A stretch of 50,746 nt of DNA from an uncultured Lachnospiraceae bacterium (GCA_910579685.1 CAJTVN010000030.1:1-50746), one strand, 5' to 3'. Numbered from the stretch's first letter, positions 8,986-16,981 are shown. Numbers and translations: made by a program. Notes: a model not told the origin generated them from the sequence alone.

Positions 8986-10572
8986 GTGAAAAAAGCAGAA
9001 TTTTCCAAAACCGGTATTTTATTATTGACGGCAGTCTTAATCTCTTTGTTGACCGTTACGGCGGTCATATATCGCAAAGAATCATCTGCCGGAACAGGAA
9101 ATCCGTTGGCGCATCGTCAAGAAGAAAAGCCGGAGAACACCCCTGTAGAGCTGTTCGTCCTTGCCCCCTGCGAGAGCTGCCATGAGGAAGATAAATTTGA
9201 ACAGGCGGTGTTAAGCCAGCTGACGAAAGCCGGATTTCAGAATCCGGACTGTTGCATTTATAATGTCTATAAAGACAGCGGCACAACACATTTTGAAAAA
9301 ACAGTCCGCAAATACCGGCTGGAGCTTACTCTTGCGGATCTGCCTGCTGCCATTGTCGGCGGAGCGGTTTATCAGGGTACCTATCAGGAGATCGGAGAAG
9401 CGGTGGCACGGCATCTTGAGACCGGCGTGCCAAACGGCGGGGTAACAAATGACGGCCCTGATCCGGAAACAAATGCGGAAAGCCTTGCTAATTCGGCATT
9501 TTACCATGAAATCAGCAATGCCTTAAAAAGCGATACCGTGCTGGTTTTGTTTGTAACCGGTGCCTGTGAAAGCTGTCAGACAGCTGAGGAATATTTGCAG
9601 GACAGCCTGTTCGATGAAAAATTCAATCTGCTGATTTATAATATTCTGGATGATGAAAACTCGTTGGTGCTCCGCCGGCTTATGGAGCTGTATGACGTAC
9701 CGGAGAGCGGACAGCAGGTTCCGCTGCTCTTTTCGCCAGAAACTTACCTGTCCGGAGCGGAAGCGATTGTGAACGGTACCGAGGAAATGCTTGAGGCAGG
9801 AAAGGCGGCAGGCTCCTGGAGAGAGATTCTATCCCGCCTTTCGCAGGAGAGGGAGATTATTAAGCTGTCAAAGATTCAGCTGACGGTAACGGGGTTCTTA
9901 AACGGACTGAACCCGTGCGGTATTTCCATGCTGTTAATGATTTTGTCAATATTGCTGATGTCGGGTCGAAATTTTTACGGCGGAAGCCTCATTTTTTTGA
10001 CAGGAAAATTCTTAACATATCTGTTTTTGGGATTTACAATCGGGACGCTTTTCAGTGTGATTGAGGGTACGGCATTTCAGACACTGCAAAAAGGGATGAA
10101 GGCTGTCTTCTCAATATTAGCCTTTTGCTTTGGATTTTTTTATCTGATGGATTTTATCCATGTTGTAAAAAAGGAGTATGGCAGAGAAAAGCTCAGGCTT
10201 CCCGAGCGCTTCCGAAAATGGAACCATAACATGATCCGGAAGCTTGTGGAGATACCGGAATGTTTCTGGTATCCGGTACTGTTTCTTTTGGGGATTGTGA
10301 TCTCCGCAGGAGAGTTTCTTTGCACAGGGCAGGTTTACCTGGCATCGCTTCTCTATATGGTAAACCAGAACGAAGGATTCGACATGCAGCTGGCAGGAAA
10401 TCTTACTCTTTATCTGACGGCGATGTGTGTGCCGATGGTTCTGGTAGTGTTGCTGGTATCCAAAGGAAAATCCGTCATGTCGGCATCTCATCTGTCGCTT
10501 AGAATCCTGCCCGCTGTCAAGCTGGCATACAGTGTGTTTTTCTTTGCGCTGTTTTTGTCTTTACTTTTCTGA
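8986..10572 (+). CDS. Tandem thioredoxin-like domains fused to a CcdA/DsbD-like membrane domain
   Basis: 528 residues from a GTG start behind GGAGAGGG. Residues ~9-28 are a signal anchor. The first thioredoxin-like domain carries CESC at 62-65 and the second CESC at 194-197; both would be outside the cell. The C-terminal half has about six membrane helices. Cys311 in NPCGIS and Cys446 in EFLCTGQ are placed like the paired membrane cysteines of CcdA/DsbD relays. Together these predict a complete electron path from cytoplasmic thioredoxin through the membrane to two extracellular CxxC sites. The extracellular target is not shown. It follows a sugar transporter operon after a hairpin, and its stop overlaps a small convergent gene by 12 bases. 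Confidence 0.8.
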   Translation: MKKAEFSKTGILLLTAVLISLLTVTAVIYRKESSAGTGNPLAHRQEEKPENTPVELFVLAPCESCHEEDKFEQAVLSQLTKAGFQNPDCCIYNVYKDSGTTHFEKTVRKYRLELTLADLPAAIVGGAVYQGTYQEIGEAVARHLETGVPNGGVTNDGPDPETNAESLANSAFYHEISNALKSDTVLVLFVTGACESCQTAEEYLQDSLFDEKFNLLIYNILDDENSLVLRRLMELYDVPESGQQVPLLFSPETYLSGAEAIVNGTEEMLEAGKAAGSWREILSRLSQEREIIKLSKIQLTVTGFLNGLNPCGISMLLMILSILLMSGRNFYGGSLIFLTGKFLTYLFLGFTIGTLFSVIEGTAFQTLQKGMKAVFSILAFCFGFFYLMDFIHVVKKEYGREKLRLPERFRKWNHNMIRKLVEIPECFWYPVLFLLGIVISAGEFLCTGQVYLASLLYMVNQNEGFDMQLAGNLTLYLTAMCVPMVLVVLLVSKGKSVMSASHLSLRILPAVKLAYSVFFFALFLSLLF

Positions 10573-10845
10573 TAAACTGATTTTACAGTCTGTCGGGAAA
10601 CCGGTGAAGGCACAAAACTGGCTGTGGAAATCCGGGGAGGAAAGAAGCTGCTCCAGCTCCGCCATAAGGCGTACATGTACGGCCGTGCGGTGAATAACAC
10701 AGGGTTCCCTGTCATCAAAAAATTCAATGCTTTTTTCGATGATAACCTTTTCTGCAATTGGAAGCTCATCCCAAAACCCTTCATAGAGGAGAGCTTTATT
10801 CTGTGTGACAATTAAATAACGTTTCTTTCTGGACTTTAAAAACAT
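10561..10845 (-). CDS. Small hypothetical protein
   Basis: 94 residues from ATG 10845, with GTGAGGAA about eight bases upstream, so it is probably a real gene. The sequence is mixed alpha/beta, starting with basic RKKRYLIVTQNKALLYEGFWD, with no membrane helix, signal peptide or metal motif. It is convergent with the redox fusion gene and overlaps its end by 12 bases. I do not recognise a family. Confidence 0.6.
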   Translation of the reverse strand: MFLKSRKKRYLIVTQNKALLYEGFWDELPIAEKVIIEKSIEFFDDREPCVIHRTAVHVRLMAELEQLLSSPDFHSQFCAFTGFPTDCKISLSEK

Positions 10846-10870
10846 ATTATTTCCTCACCTTGGGTTTGAA

Positions 10871-11070
10871 TTCAATATGATGCCAGGGTCAAAAGGTCAT
10901 GCATGATATGCTTGCATATCTGTGCATGACTTTGGGACCCGTAAAACATGAAAAAGCAGCCCGACAGGGCGGATTTTGAATGTTTTCAGGATTGTGAGAG
11001 CACAAAGTGCGAAACAATCCGCAGGCATCAGGGGGCAAAATACATTTTGACCCTAGCATCTCAATATGAA
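10871..11070. mobile_element. MITE-like ~200-bp element with inverted-repeat ends and internal hairpins
   Basis: The left end (10871-10894) and the right end (11045-11070) are imperfect inverted repeats sharing GATGCyAGGGTCAAAA after similar TTCA...AT tips. Inside is a composite hairpin: GGGTC 10886-10890 with GACCC 10936-10940, GTCATGCA 10896-10903 with TGCATGAC 10923-10930, and GATATGC 10905-10911 with GCATATC 10914-10920. A second one lies at 10989-11020 (GGATTGT/ACAATCC around GCAC/GTGC). No coding capacity is seen. It ends about 10 bases before recognisable fucosidase sequence begins, so it probably marks the deletion breakpoint. An IS200/IS605-derived or RNA-structured repeat is the alternative. 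Confidence 0.6.
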
Positions 11071-11079
11071 TGTAACATA

Positions 11080-12553
11080 AAAAACAACATCTGTACAGGA
11101 AGCTACGGCGCTCATGGAAAGCTGTCAGCTGGATCTGGGGGAGCCCGCTTCCGGCAGCCTGGAGCGGCGGCTTGACGCACTGCGAAGCGGCGCGGAGGAA
11201 CCGGCCCTGGCAGCGCTGTATTTCCAATTCGGACGCTATCTGATCGTATCCGGCAGCAGACAGGGCAGCTCGCCGCTGAATCTCCAGGGAATCTGGAATG
11301 CTGAATTTATGCCGATGTGGGACAGTAAATATACCATTAATATCAATCTGCAGATGAATTACTGGCTGGCATGTGCGGGTAATCTGACAGAGCTTCACGA
11401 ACCCGTGATGGATCTGCTTGAGACCATGCATGAGCCAGGGAAGAAGACAGCCAGTGTAATGTATGGTATGAGAGGGATGGTATGCCATCATAACACAGAC
11501 TATTACGGTGACTGTGCGCCGCAGGATGTCTATATGGCATCCACACCCTGGGTGACGGGCGGAGCATGGATGGGAATGCATGTGTGGGAGCACTATCTGT
11601 ATACCGGGGATAAGAGCGTGTTGGAGCGCATGTATCCGATTCTAAAGGATATGGCACTGTTCTATGAGGATTTTCTGCTGGAGATAGACGGAAAGCTCCT
11701 TACCTGTCCGTCAGTGTCTCCGGAAAACCGTTACTTCCTCCCGGATGGTTCCGATACGCCTTTGTGCGTAAGTCCCGCAATGGATAATCAAATATTACGT
11801 GAATTTTTTGGGGTATGTATCGAGATACAGAAAATTCTGGGAATTGATCTGGAATATGGAGAGGTCTTAAAAAATATGACAGATAAGCTTCCGCAGGATC
11901 AAATCGGCTCCATGGGACAGCTCATGGAATGGAATCAGGATTTTCCGGAGCAGAATCCCGGCATGGGGCATGTCTCCCACCTGTATGCCGTATATCCGGG
12001 ATGCTCCATCAATTGGAGGGATGCGCCAGAGCTTATGGATGCGGCGAAGATATCTCTGGAACGCCGCAGAGCTCACGGTGCAGGAAACGGCGGGTGGCCT
12101 TTAGCCTGGCAGATCTGTCTGGACGCTCGCTTTAGGGACGGGGTAAGCTCCGATAAAAACATCTATAAGATGCTGACATGCTCCGCCTCCCGCAGTTTAT
12201 TAAATGCCAGGTCTGTCTTCCAAATCGACGGAAACCTTGGTGCTGCGGCAGGTATCGCAGAATGCCTTCTGCAAAGTCATCTGGGGCTGCATTTTCTTCC
12301 GGCATTGCCGGTATCCTGGAAAAAGGGAAGCTGTAAGGGGCTTCTGGCCCGGGGCGGGCATGAAGTTGACCTGTACTGGGAAAACGGCAGACTTTCATGC
12401 GCCCTGGTAAGACCCCGGTTTAGCGGGCAGATCGCAATTATCGGTAAGGAACTGTCCGTTTTCTGCCAGGGTAAGGCAGTCAAAACAGACAGGACGCAGA
12501 CCGGCTTTACATTTGAAGCGTCTGCGCAGGAAGAATACGAGTTGAAGCCGTAG
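11080..12553 (+). pseudogene. GH95 alpha-L-fucosidase lacking its N-terminal domain
   Basis: The open frame has an ATG at 11114 and 479 codons, but homologous-looking sequence already starts near 11080, with no proper ribosome binding site. Full GH95 enzymes are about 750-800 residues; the N-terminal beta domain (~280 residues) is missing. The catalytic (alpha/alpha)6 barrel is complete by eye: NINLQMNYW (Asn pair), CPSVSPENRY (general acid Glu) and FQIDGNLGAAAGIAE (Asp) are all present, as is the C-terminal beta domain. These correspond to the catalytic Asn/Glu/Asp residues known for bifidobacterial AfcA. The break coincides with the inverted-repeat element upstream. I call it a pseudogene; a short translated product from 11114 cannot be excluded. 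Confidence 0.8.
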
Positions 12554-12559
12554 AGAAAG

Positions 12560-12843
12560 GCTGTCTTTACGCAGTAATGACAGAATCATCGATCTCGTTT
12601 TTTGCCTGGCAGCCTGAAAAACAGATATAATCCTCATCGTTACAGTCACATTGGAGAGCATCGTGGCAATGTCAGCGTCGCAGCCGCCACCTGATTCGGA
12701 TCGTTCATCTGACCGATGAAAAAAGTATCTGCCATATTATAAATGACTGTTATGATTAGGCTGATAATCGTGGGGATAATCAGCATTATAACTGCCATTG
12801 AAACTGGCATATGTTCAAAAAGCTCCGGATTATCTGTTTTCAT
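12560..12843 (-). pseudogene. MATE-family efflux transporter remnant (N-terminal end fused to a C-terminal piece)
   Basis: From ATG 12843 (GAGGAGG upstream) the minus strand reads PELFEHMPVSMAVIMLIIP and NMADTFFIGQMNDPNQVAAA, the classic start of a MATE transporter. Near 12660 the frame changes and the reading becomes ISVFQAARQKTRSMILSLLR, which matches the conserved late part of MATE proteins (FQAxGxGxxSxxLSLLR). The central ~300 residues are therefore deleted. The homology ends at about 12560, next to the stop of the GH95 gene. Confidence 0.65.
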
Positions 12844-12864
12844 GGATAACATCCTCCTCTGCTT

Positions 12865-13062
12865 TCATCCGAACAGCAACACATTCAACGGAAAATAGGT
12901 AACTGGCATCCTTATCAATGTCAGAAACGTATGCTCTCTGGCAAACCGGCGATATGCATCCGCAAGCGAAAACGGTGCTTCGTCCCGTAACTTATCTGCA
13001 ATTGATGCCTCTTCCAGCCCAGTCAGCATATTGACAGCAAAAATTCCAACCTCGGCCAGCAA
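12865..13062 (-). pseudogene. Orphan C-terminal protein fragment upstream of the MATE remnant
   Basis: About 65 codons end in a stop 22 bases before the MATE start on the same strand, so it was probably the preceding gene of that operon. The sequence (EVGIFAVNMLTGLEEASIAD, then a helical stretch ending FPLNVLLFG) looks coding but has no plausible start. Its position beside operator-like repeats at 13086-13126 would fit the tail of a TetR-type regulator. I cannot confirm this from sequence. Confidence 0.3.
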
Positions 13063-13085
13063 ACCACTCTGGCCTTATCCAAGCA

Positions 13086-13126
13086 AACAGTGTTCACAAT
13101 AACTCCATTTTAAGTGAACACTGTTC
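13086..13126. promoter_or_regulatory. Pair of operator-like palindromes (GAACAnTGTTC type)
   Basis: AACAGTGTTCAC (13086-13097) and GTGAACACTGTT (13114-13125) are exact reverse complements 16 bases apart. Each arm is itself nearly palindromic; GAACACTGTTC spans 13116-13126. Paired short palindromes are typical of TetR-family operators. They lie among MATE fragments and appear to be a stranded control region. Confidence 0.5.
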
Positions 13127-13130
13127 GTTT

Positions 13131-13325
13131 GTTGGGGACATGAATATTTTCACAAAGGTATTCGGGAACAAAAGTACTGCAGCTGTCCATAATACACCGA
13201 AGGCTGCAACTGTCCACAGGGAATGTTTCCGCATTTCTTTGATACGCTCCCAATTATGCACACGATAGCAGCCGCAAGGCCCGCACCAAACAGACGGAGC
13301 GGCTGGTCATCAAAATTGCGTTGTC
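13131..13325 (-). pseudogene. Second MATE-transporter remnant (middle part, frameshifted)
   Basis: On the minus strand one frame (about 13325-13255) reads DDQPLRLFGAGLAAAIV, matching the conserved block after MATE helix 7 (N/D-x-x-L-x-x-YGA-x-x-A). A shifted frame (about 13255-13131) reads HNWERIKEMRKHSLWTVAAF and then LLFPNTFVKIFMSP, matching the following MATE block (YGAxxxxRxKE...). A short deletion and frameshift lie between them. These parts lie upstream of the other MATE start, so they come from a separate copy or a rearranged one. Confidence 0.5.
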
Positions 13326-13519
13326 AATTCTGACAATGAATGTAGCCCGGCTTGTGGCTCTTTCGTTGCAATTTTTGATCATGTTGTTTTCAAGGTTCAA
13401 ACAGCATGAAAATATGCTGATAGTTATGTGAAACAAGGACTGTGAAAAATTAGCTGCTTGTTAAGCAGACATTAAATAGAACAAAACAACAATTTAAGTT
13501 AAAAGGAGCAAAACAGGGA
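13326..13519. other. Region without recognisable genes
   Basis: AT-rich toward the right. Only short open frames without ribosome binding sites are seen. I recognise nothing here. Confidence 0.4.
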
Positions 13520-13548
13520 TTGGTGAGTAACGATAAATGCGTTATAAT
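13520..13548 (+). promoter_or_regulatory. Sigma-A promoter of the truncated acetyltransferase
   Basis: TTGGTG (13520-13525) and TATAAT (13543-13548) are separated by exactly 17 bases. AAAGGAG follows about 10 bases before the ATG at 13572. Confidence 0.65.
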
Positions 13549-13571
13549 GAAATAAAAGGAGAGAAGAGGGC

Positions 13572-13725
13572 ATGGAATATATATTTGAAACAGAGCGCTT
13601 GAGGATTAGAAAATTTGAGATGGAAGATGCCAAATGCATTTGGTTGTGGAGAAGGGCGCAACGCAATTTATCTTGCTAAAAATGATGTTGATACAGAAGC
13701 ATATGATTTATCAGAGTGTCTTTGA
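13572..13725 (+). pseudogene. Chimera: GNAT acetyltransferase N-terminus joined to a SAM-methyltransferase fragment
   Basis: From ATG 13572 the reading is MEYIFETERLRIRKFEMEDA, the standard opening of a RimJ/RimL-type GNAT acetyltransferase, for about 20 codons. It then turns to nonsense in that frame. In the next frame, from about 13636, it reads FGCGEGRNAIYLAKNDVDTE, the glycine-rich SAM-binding motif I and following strand of a class I methyltransferase (TehB-like), ending at TGA 13723-13725. Neither half can be functional. The promoter and ribosome binding site of the acetyltransferase are still intact, so the fragment may be transcribed. Confidence 0.6.
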
Positions 13726-13752
13726 AATGAGCTGATAGGAAAGGAGAAAAAG

Positions 13753-13791
13753 ATGAAAAAACGAATTAACTACTCAGTACAGTTGAGATAA
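13753..13791 (+). other. 12-codon open frame with ribosome binding site and overlapping inverted repeat
   Basis: AAGGAG precedes an ATG that opens MKKRINYSVQLR and stops at TAA. CTCAGTACA (13773-13781) inside it pairs perfectly with TGTACTGAG (13805-13813). It could be the stump of a deleted gene. A leader peptide with an attenuation hairpin ahead of the ABC transporter is the other reading. Neither is proven. Confidence 0.25.
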
Positions 13792-13865
13792 ACTGTTAGC
13801 AGATTGTACTGAGGGAAAATAACTTGCTGGCAGTCACAGCTGTACTGATTATCTGTAATGAAAAA

Positions 13866-14064
13866 TTCCACCTGTGCGGTCGGACGCTTTTAAAGAGCGT
13901 CTAACCTGATTCCCATATTCGCAAAACCTGCGCTTATGCGCTCCTGCGTCTGCTTACGCATCCGCATTTTGCTCATTTGGGAGTGGGTTGCTAATCCAAC
14001 ACTCGTCTGCATTGCCATAAATGGCATGCAGACAGATTATTGGATTGCAACCGCACAGGTGGAA
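13866..14064 (+). repeat. Multi-hairpin element closed by a perfect 15-bp inverted repeat, upstream of an ABC transporter
   Basis: TTCCACCTGTGCGGT (13866-13880) and its exact complement (14050-14064) enclose three further stems. Stem A is GACGCT/AGCGTC (13883-13888, 13896-13901). Stem B is TCCCA/TGGGA and GCAAAA/TTTTGC (13911-13926, 13967-13982), enclosing GCGC-TTAT-GCGC and TGCGT/ACGCA. Stem C is GGTTGC-AATCCAA with TTGGATT-GCAACC (13986-13999, 14040-14052), enclosing GTCTGCA/TGCAGAC and TGCCA-TAAA-TGGCA. No protein is encoded. It ends 33 bases before the ABC start and does not include the ribosome binding site. Candidates are a MITE-type element or a structured leader RNA. Confidence 0.65.
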
Positions 14065-14097
14065 AAAATTAAAGATAATAAGAAAAGGAGTACAGTT

Positions 14098-15795
14098 ATG
14101 CGCTACATAAAACAAATTGTCAATAGAAACAAAAAACTGGTATTTGTATACCTTATAATCGGCTTGTTTAATGCTTTTATGGTAAATTTCAAAGCGGATT
14201 ATTTCCGGAAAGTCATTGATGCACTGGCAGAACATACACTTTTACCTTATAGAGTTATAATTTACGGGAGTGTCCTTTTTATCGGTTATCTCATGGACTA
14301 TGTAGATGAGTATCCTGCGAAAAAACTGGAACATGGTATTTTTCTTGATTTCAAATTGATGGGACTTGAGAAAATGAGCAGGATCGGTTATCAGGAATAT
14401 CAGAAACTTGCAACGGGAAAGCTGGTGCAGCGGATTGAAAATGGAGCAGACGCCGGAAAAGGTATTGTATTCGACTTTTGGTTTGCCGTGATTAGAAATT
14501 TAGTTCCGACAGTTTTATTTAGTGTTTTATTCATTTGGAAGATTGATAAAAGAATAACGATTGTTTTGCTGCTGGGCTATATTATCATTTTCTTTGTAAC
14601 AAATATCCTATTAAAGTTTTTATACCAGATGAAAGAACGAATTTTGGATAATGAGGAGGAGTTAAACCGCTTTTTGGTGCGCGGCTTTATGGAAATGGTG
14701 GTATTCCGAATGGCGCATCAGTTCCCGAATGAACTGCGAAAGGCACAGGGAGCAAAAAAGGAAATTGTCGACACAAAGGTTAAAATGAATATGATTCATG
14801 AAGCCTTTTTTACGATTTTCGCACTTCTTGTTGCGTGTTTGGATATTGCGGCTTTAGTTTACGCATGGAAGACAAAAAATTTGTCTGTGGGATCGGTTGT
14901 TGCTCTGATAACATTGATTGATAATGCCTATACGCCGATTGCGATTTTTAATGTCATATACGTGCAGTATAAATTGAACAGGGCCTCTTTCTCCAGGTAT
15001 GAAGAATTTTTGGATATGCAGGATGACATGCAGCTTGCCAACGGGATTATCCCTCAAACTTTTTCGGGGAAAATATCAGTTAGGAAATTGTCGTTCCGGT
15101 ATGGAGAAAGACAGATATTGAATAATATTTCATTTGAAGTACGGCCGGGCGATAAAGTAGCTCTTGTGGGTGAAACGGGTTCCGGTAAATCAACAATTAT
15201 AAAGTTACTCACGGGTTTGCTAAAATATGACGAGGGTGAGATTCTGCTGGATGGAGAGAGGCTTGCCGATCTATCATTAGAGGCTTTGTATGGAAGAATG
15301 ACTTATTTGCCGCAGGAAGCCCCGGTTTTTGATGGTACGGTTAAAGAAAATATTGTGTTTGACAGGAATATTCCAGATACAGAAGTTAGAAAAGGATTGG
15401 AACAGGTAGAACTTTTATCTTTAGTTGATGAGTTGCCGAATGGAATCGATACGCGAATTGGAGAAAAAGCATCTTCATTTTCTGGCGGAGAACGGCAGCG
15501 CCTTGCGTTGTCCCGTATTTGGGTTAAGGACTCGGAGATTGTCATTTTTGATGAAGCGACATCTGCGCTGGATAATTTGACAGAGGGTATTGTTATGAAG
15601 CGGATATTGGATTATCTGTCGGATGTAACAGTCCTGGCAGTCGTTCATCGCTTTACAAATATACAATATTTTGACCGTATTTTGGTATTCAGAGATGGGA
15701 AAATGGTAGGACAAGGTACATTTGATGAACTAATGAATAATAATGAATATTTTGCTAGGCTTTATCGTTGCAGCATGGAGGAACGGGTAAAATAG
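14098..15795 (+). CDS. ABC transporter, fused membrane and ATPase domains (exporter type)
   Basis: 565 residues. The start at 14098 follows AAAAGGAG and the basic N-terminus MRYIKQIVNRNKKL; the open frame upstream is element sequence. Residues 1-~310 form a six-helix exporter membrane domain. The ATPase domain has Walker A GETGSGKST, a Q-loop (YLPQEAPVF), signature FSGGERQRLALSR, Walker B IVIFDEATSALD and the switch His in VVHRF. Such half-transporters work as dimers and export drugs, lipids or peptides. No partner gene or peptide substrate is evident. Codon and base use are clearly more AT-rich than in neighbouring genes, and the upstream debris suggests horizontal arrival. Confidence 0.9.
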   Translation: MRYIKQIVNRNKKLVFVYLIIGLFNAFMVNFKADYFRKVIDALAEHTLLPYRVIIYGSVLFIGYLMDYVDEYPAKKLEHGIFLDFKLMGLEKMSRIGYQEYQKLATGKLVQRIENGADAGKGIVFDFWFAVIRNLVPTVLFSVLFIWKIDKRITIVLLLGYIIIFFVTNILLKFLYQMKERILDNEEELNRFLVRGFMEMVVFRMAHQFPNELRKAQGAKKEIVDTKVKMNMIHEAFFTIFALLVACLDIAALVYAWKTKNLSVGSVVALITLIDNAYTPIAIFNVIYVQYKLNRASFSRYEEFLDMQDDMQLANGIIPQTFSGKISVRKLSFRYGERQILNNISFEVRPGDKVALVGETGSGKSTIIKLLTGLLKYDEGEILLDGERLADLSLEALYGRMTYLPQEAPVFDGTVKENIVFDRNIPDTEVRKGLEQVELLSLVDELPNGIDTRIGEKASSFSGGERQRLALSRIWVKDSEIVIFDEATSALDNLTEGIVMKRILDYLSDVTVLAVVHRFTNIQYFDRILVFRDGKMVGQGTFDELMNNNEYFARLYRCSMEERVK

Positions 15796-15954
15796 GCGGT
15801 TATGTGGCAACTGATAGAAAAGAAGCCGGCCGCAATCCGAAACAGGATACTGCGTGAAGTGTGGAAAGATGAAAAATAGTAGTGGAACGGCCTGCGGGCA
15901 ATGAGCCAAGCGGCTGCGAAGCAGGCATTTGGCGAATGCCGCAAGGATCACGGA

Positions 15955-16854
15955 TCATGAATGCGGCGATACAATGCGGACTGCGGCCGCCATTCCGCCA
16001 TCGCCGTAGGAGGGGCTTTCGAGAAATTTTTCTGACAGACCGCTTAATCTGCCGGCTGACCTGGAAGCCGTCATTTCGGTTTCCCAGCCGTAAAGCCTTG
16101 CCATGGAAATGGCTTCGATACCAAGAACGGCGTCCGTGACAAGTTCCCGATAGAGACGGATATGCTTCTCAATGATATAGCGCATGAGGGTAAGCCTTTT
16201 TTCCATGCTTTTTATATTGGACGAGGCGGGGGCTGTCCGGTAATTAATCAGCGGTTTTTCCACGATTCCAATGGAAGATCCGGGGACGGCCTCCAGCATA
16301 TTTAAGAAAAAGTCCCAGTCCTCAAAGCCGCTTCGCATAGTCTCATCATACCCGCCGCATTCCAGAAACGCCCTGCGGCGCAAAAGATGGGTGGCAGGGC
16401 AGGCGTTGTGTGAAAGAAAGGCGGCGGCATCTCCCCCGGACGGGCGCACGACGGCCTCCAGGACGCCGAATGTGTGCAGCCAGGAGGATGCGGCGATCAG
16501 GGACGGATTTTCAACCAGAAGGTTTGACGTTTCCTCAAGGAAGGACGGTTCAAGACTGTCGTCTCCGTCGAGCACTAACACGAAGGGGGAACGTGTTTGA
16601 CGGAGTCCCGCATTTCTTGCCGCTGACACGCCGCCGTTTGGCTGGCGGATGACCTCCAGGGGAACCGATATTCCGCAGTCGGATTCCAGCTCATTCAAAA
16701 TGCTGACAGACATTTCGTCTGTCGAGCCGTCGTCCACAACAAGAATTCTTACCGGCCTTATTGTCTGGCGGCACACGGATTCCACCGCCTCGCGGATCAT
16801 GGATTTCTGGTTATAGCTTGTAATTACGGCTTCGATTGTATTGTCAGTATTCAT
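15955..16854 (-). CDS. Family 2 glycosyltransferase
   Basis: 299 residues from ATG 16854 with GGAGG about ten bases upstream. The N-terminal GT-A domain shows EAVITSYNQKSMIREAVESV, then LVVDDGSTDE, NGGVSAARNAGL and the metal-binding VLDGDDSLEP (DxD-type). A WDFF acceptor-loop motif (FEDWDFFLNML) follows. There is no membrane helix, so it is a soluble or peripheral enzyme acting on a lipid- or protein-linked glycan. The first ~50 residues closely resemble the truncated copy at 2205-2466. The C-terminal ~70 residues form a helical tail of unclear role. It stands alone and is divergent from tetR. Confidence 0.88.
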   Translation of the reverse strand: MNTDNTIEAVITSYNQKSMIREAVESVCRQTIRPVRILVVDDGSTDEMSVSILNELESDCGISVPLEVIRQPNGGVSAARNAGLRQTRSPFVLVLDGDDSLEPSFLEETSNLLVENPSLIAASSWLHTFGVLEAVVRPSGGDAAAFLSHNACPATHLLRRRAFLECGGYDETMRSGFEDWDFFLNMLEAVPGSSIGIVEKPLINYRTAPASSNIKSMEKRLTLMRYIIEKHIRLYRELVTDAVLGIEAISMARLYGWETEMTASRSAGRLSGLSEKFLESPSYGDGGMAAAVRIVSPHS

Positions 16855-16981
16855 AGGATGCGCCTCCGCAATTTTCGATTCATGATGTCTCTATTATAGC
16901 ATATCCGTGAATTCCGCATCAACCGAAATCCTGTGGCTGGTTACGATTCAAAGCCCCTCCCTCTCGCATACGGAAAACCTC

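Noticed and set aside
10889..11593. Open frame of 234 codons on the minus strand
   Set aside because: Covers the inverted-repeat element and the opposite strand of the GH95 barrel; composition is not protein-like.
13866..14064. N-terminal extension of the ABC exporter reading through the hairpin element
   Set aside because: The frame is open upstream of 14098, but the ribosome binding site and basic first residues fit the start at 14098.
15802..15879. 25-codon frame after the ABC exporter
   Set aside because: Has an ATG and a stop but only a poor ribosome binding site and no recognisable feature.
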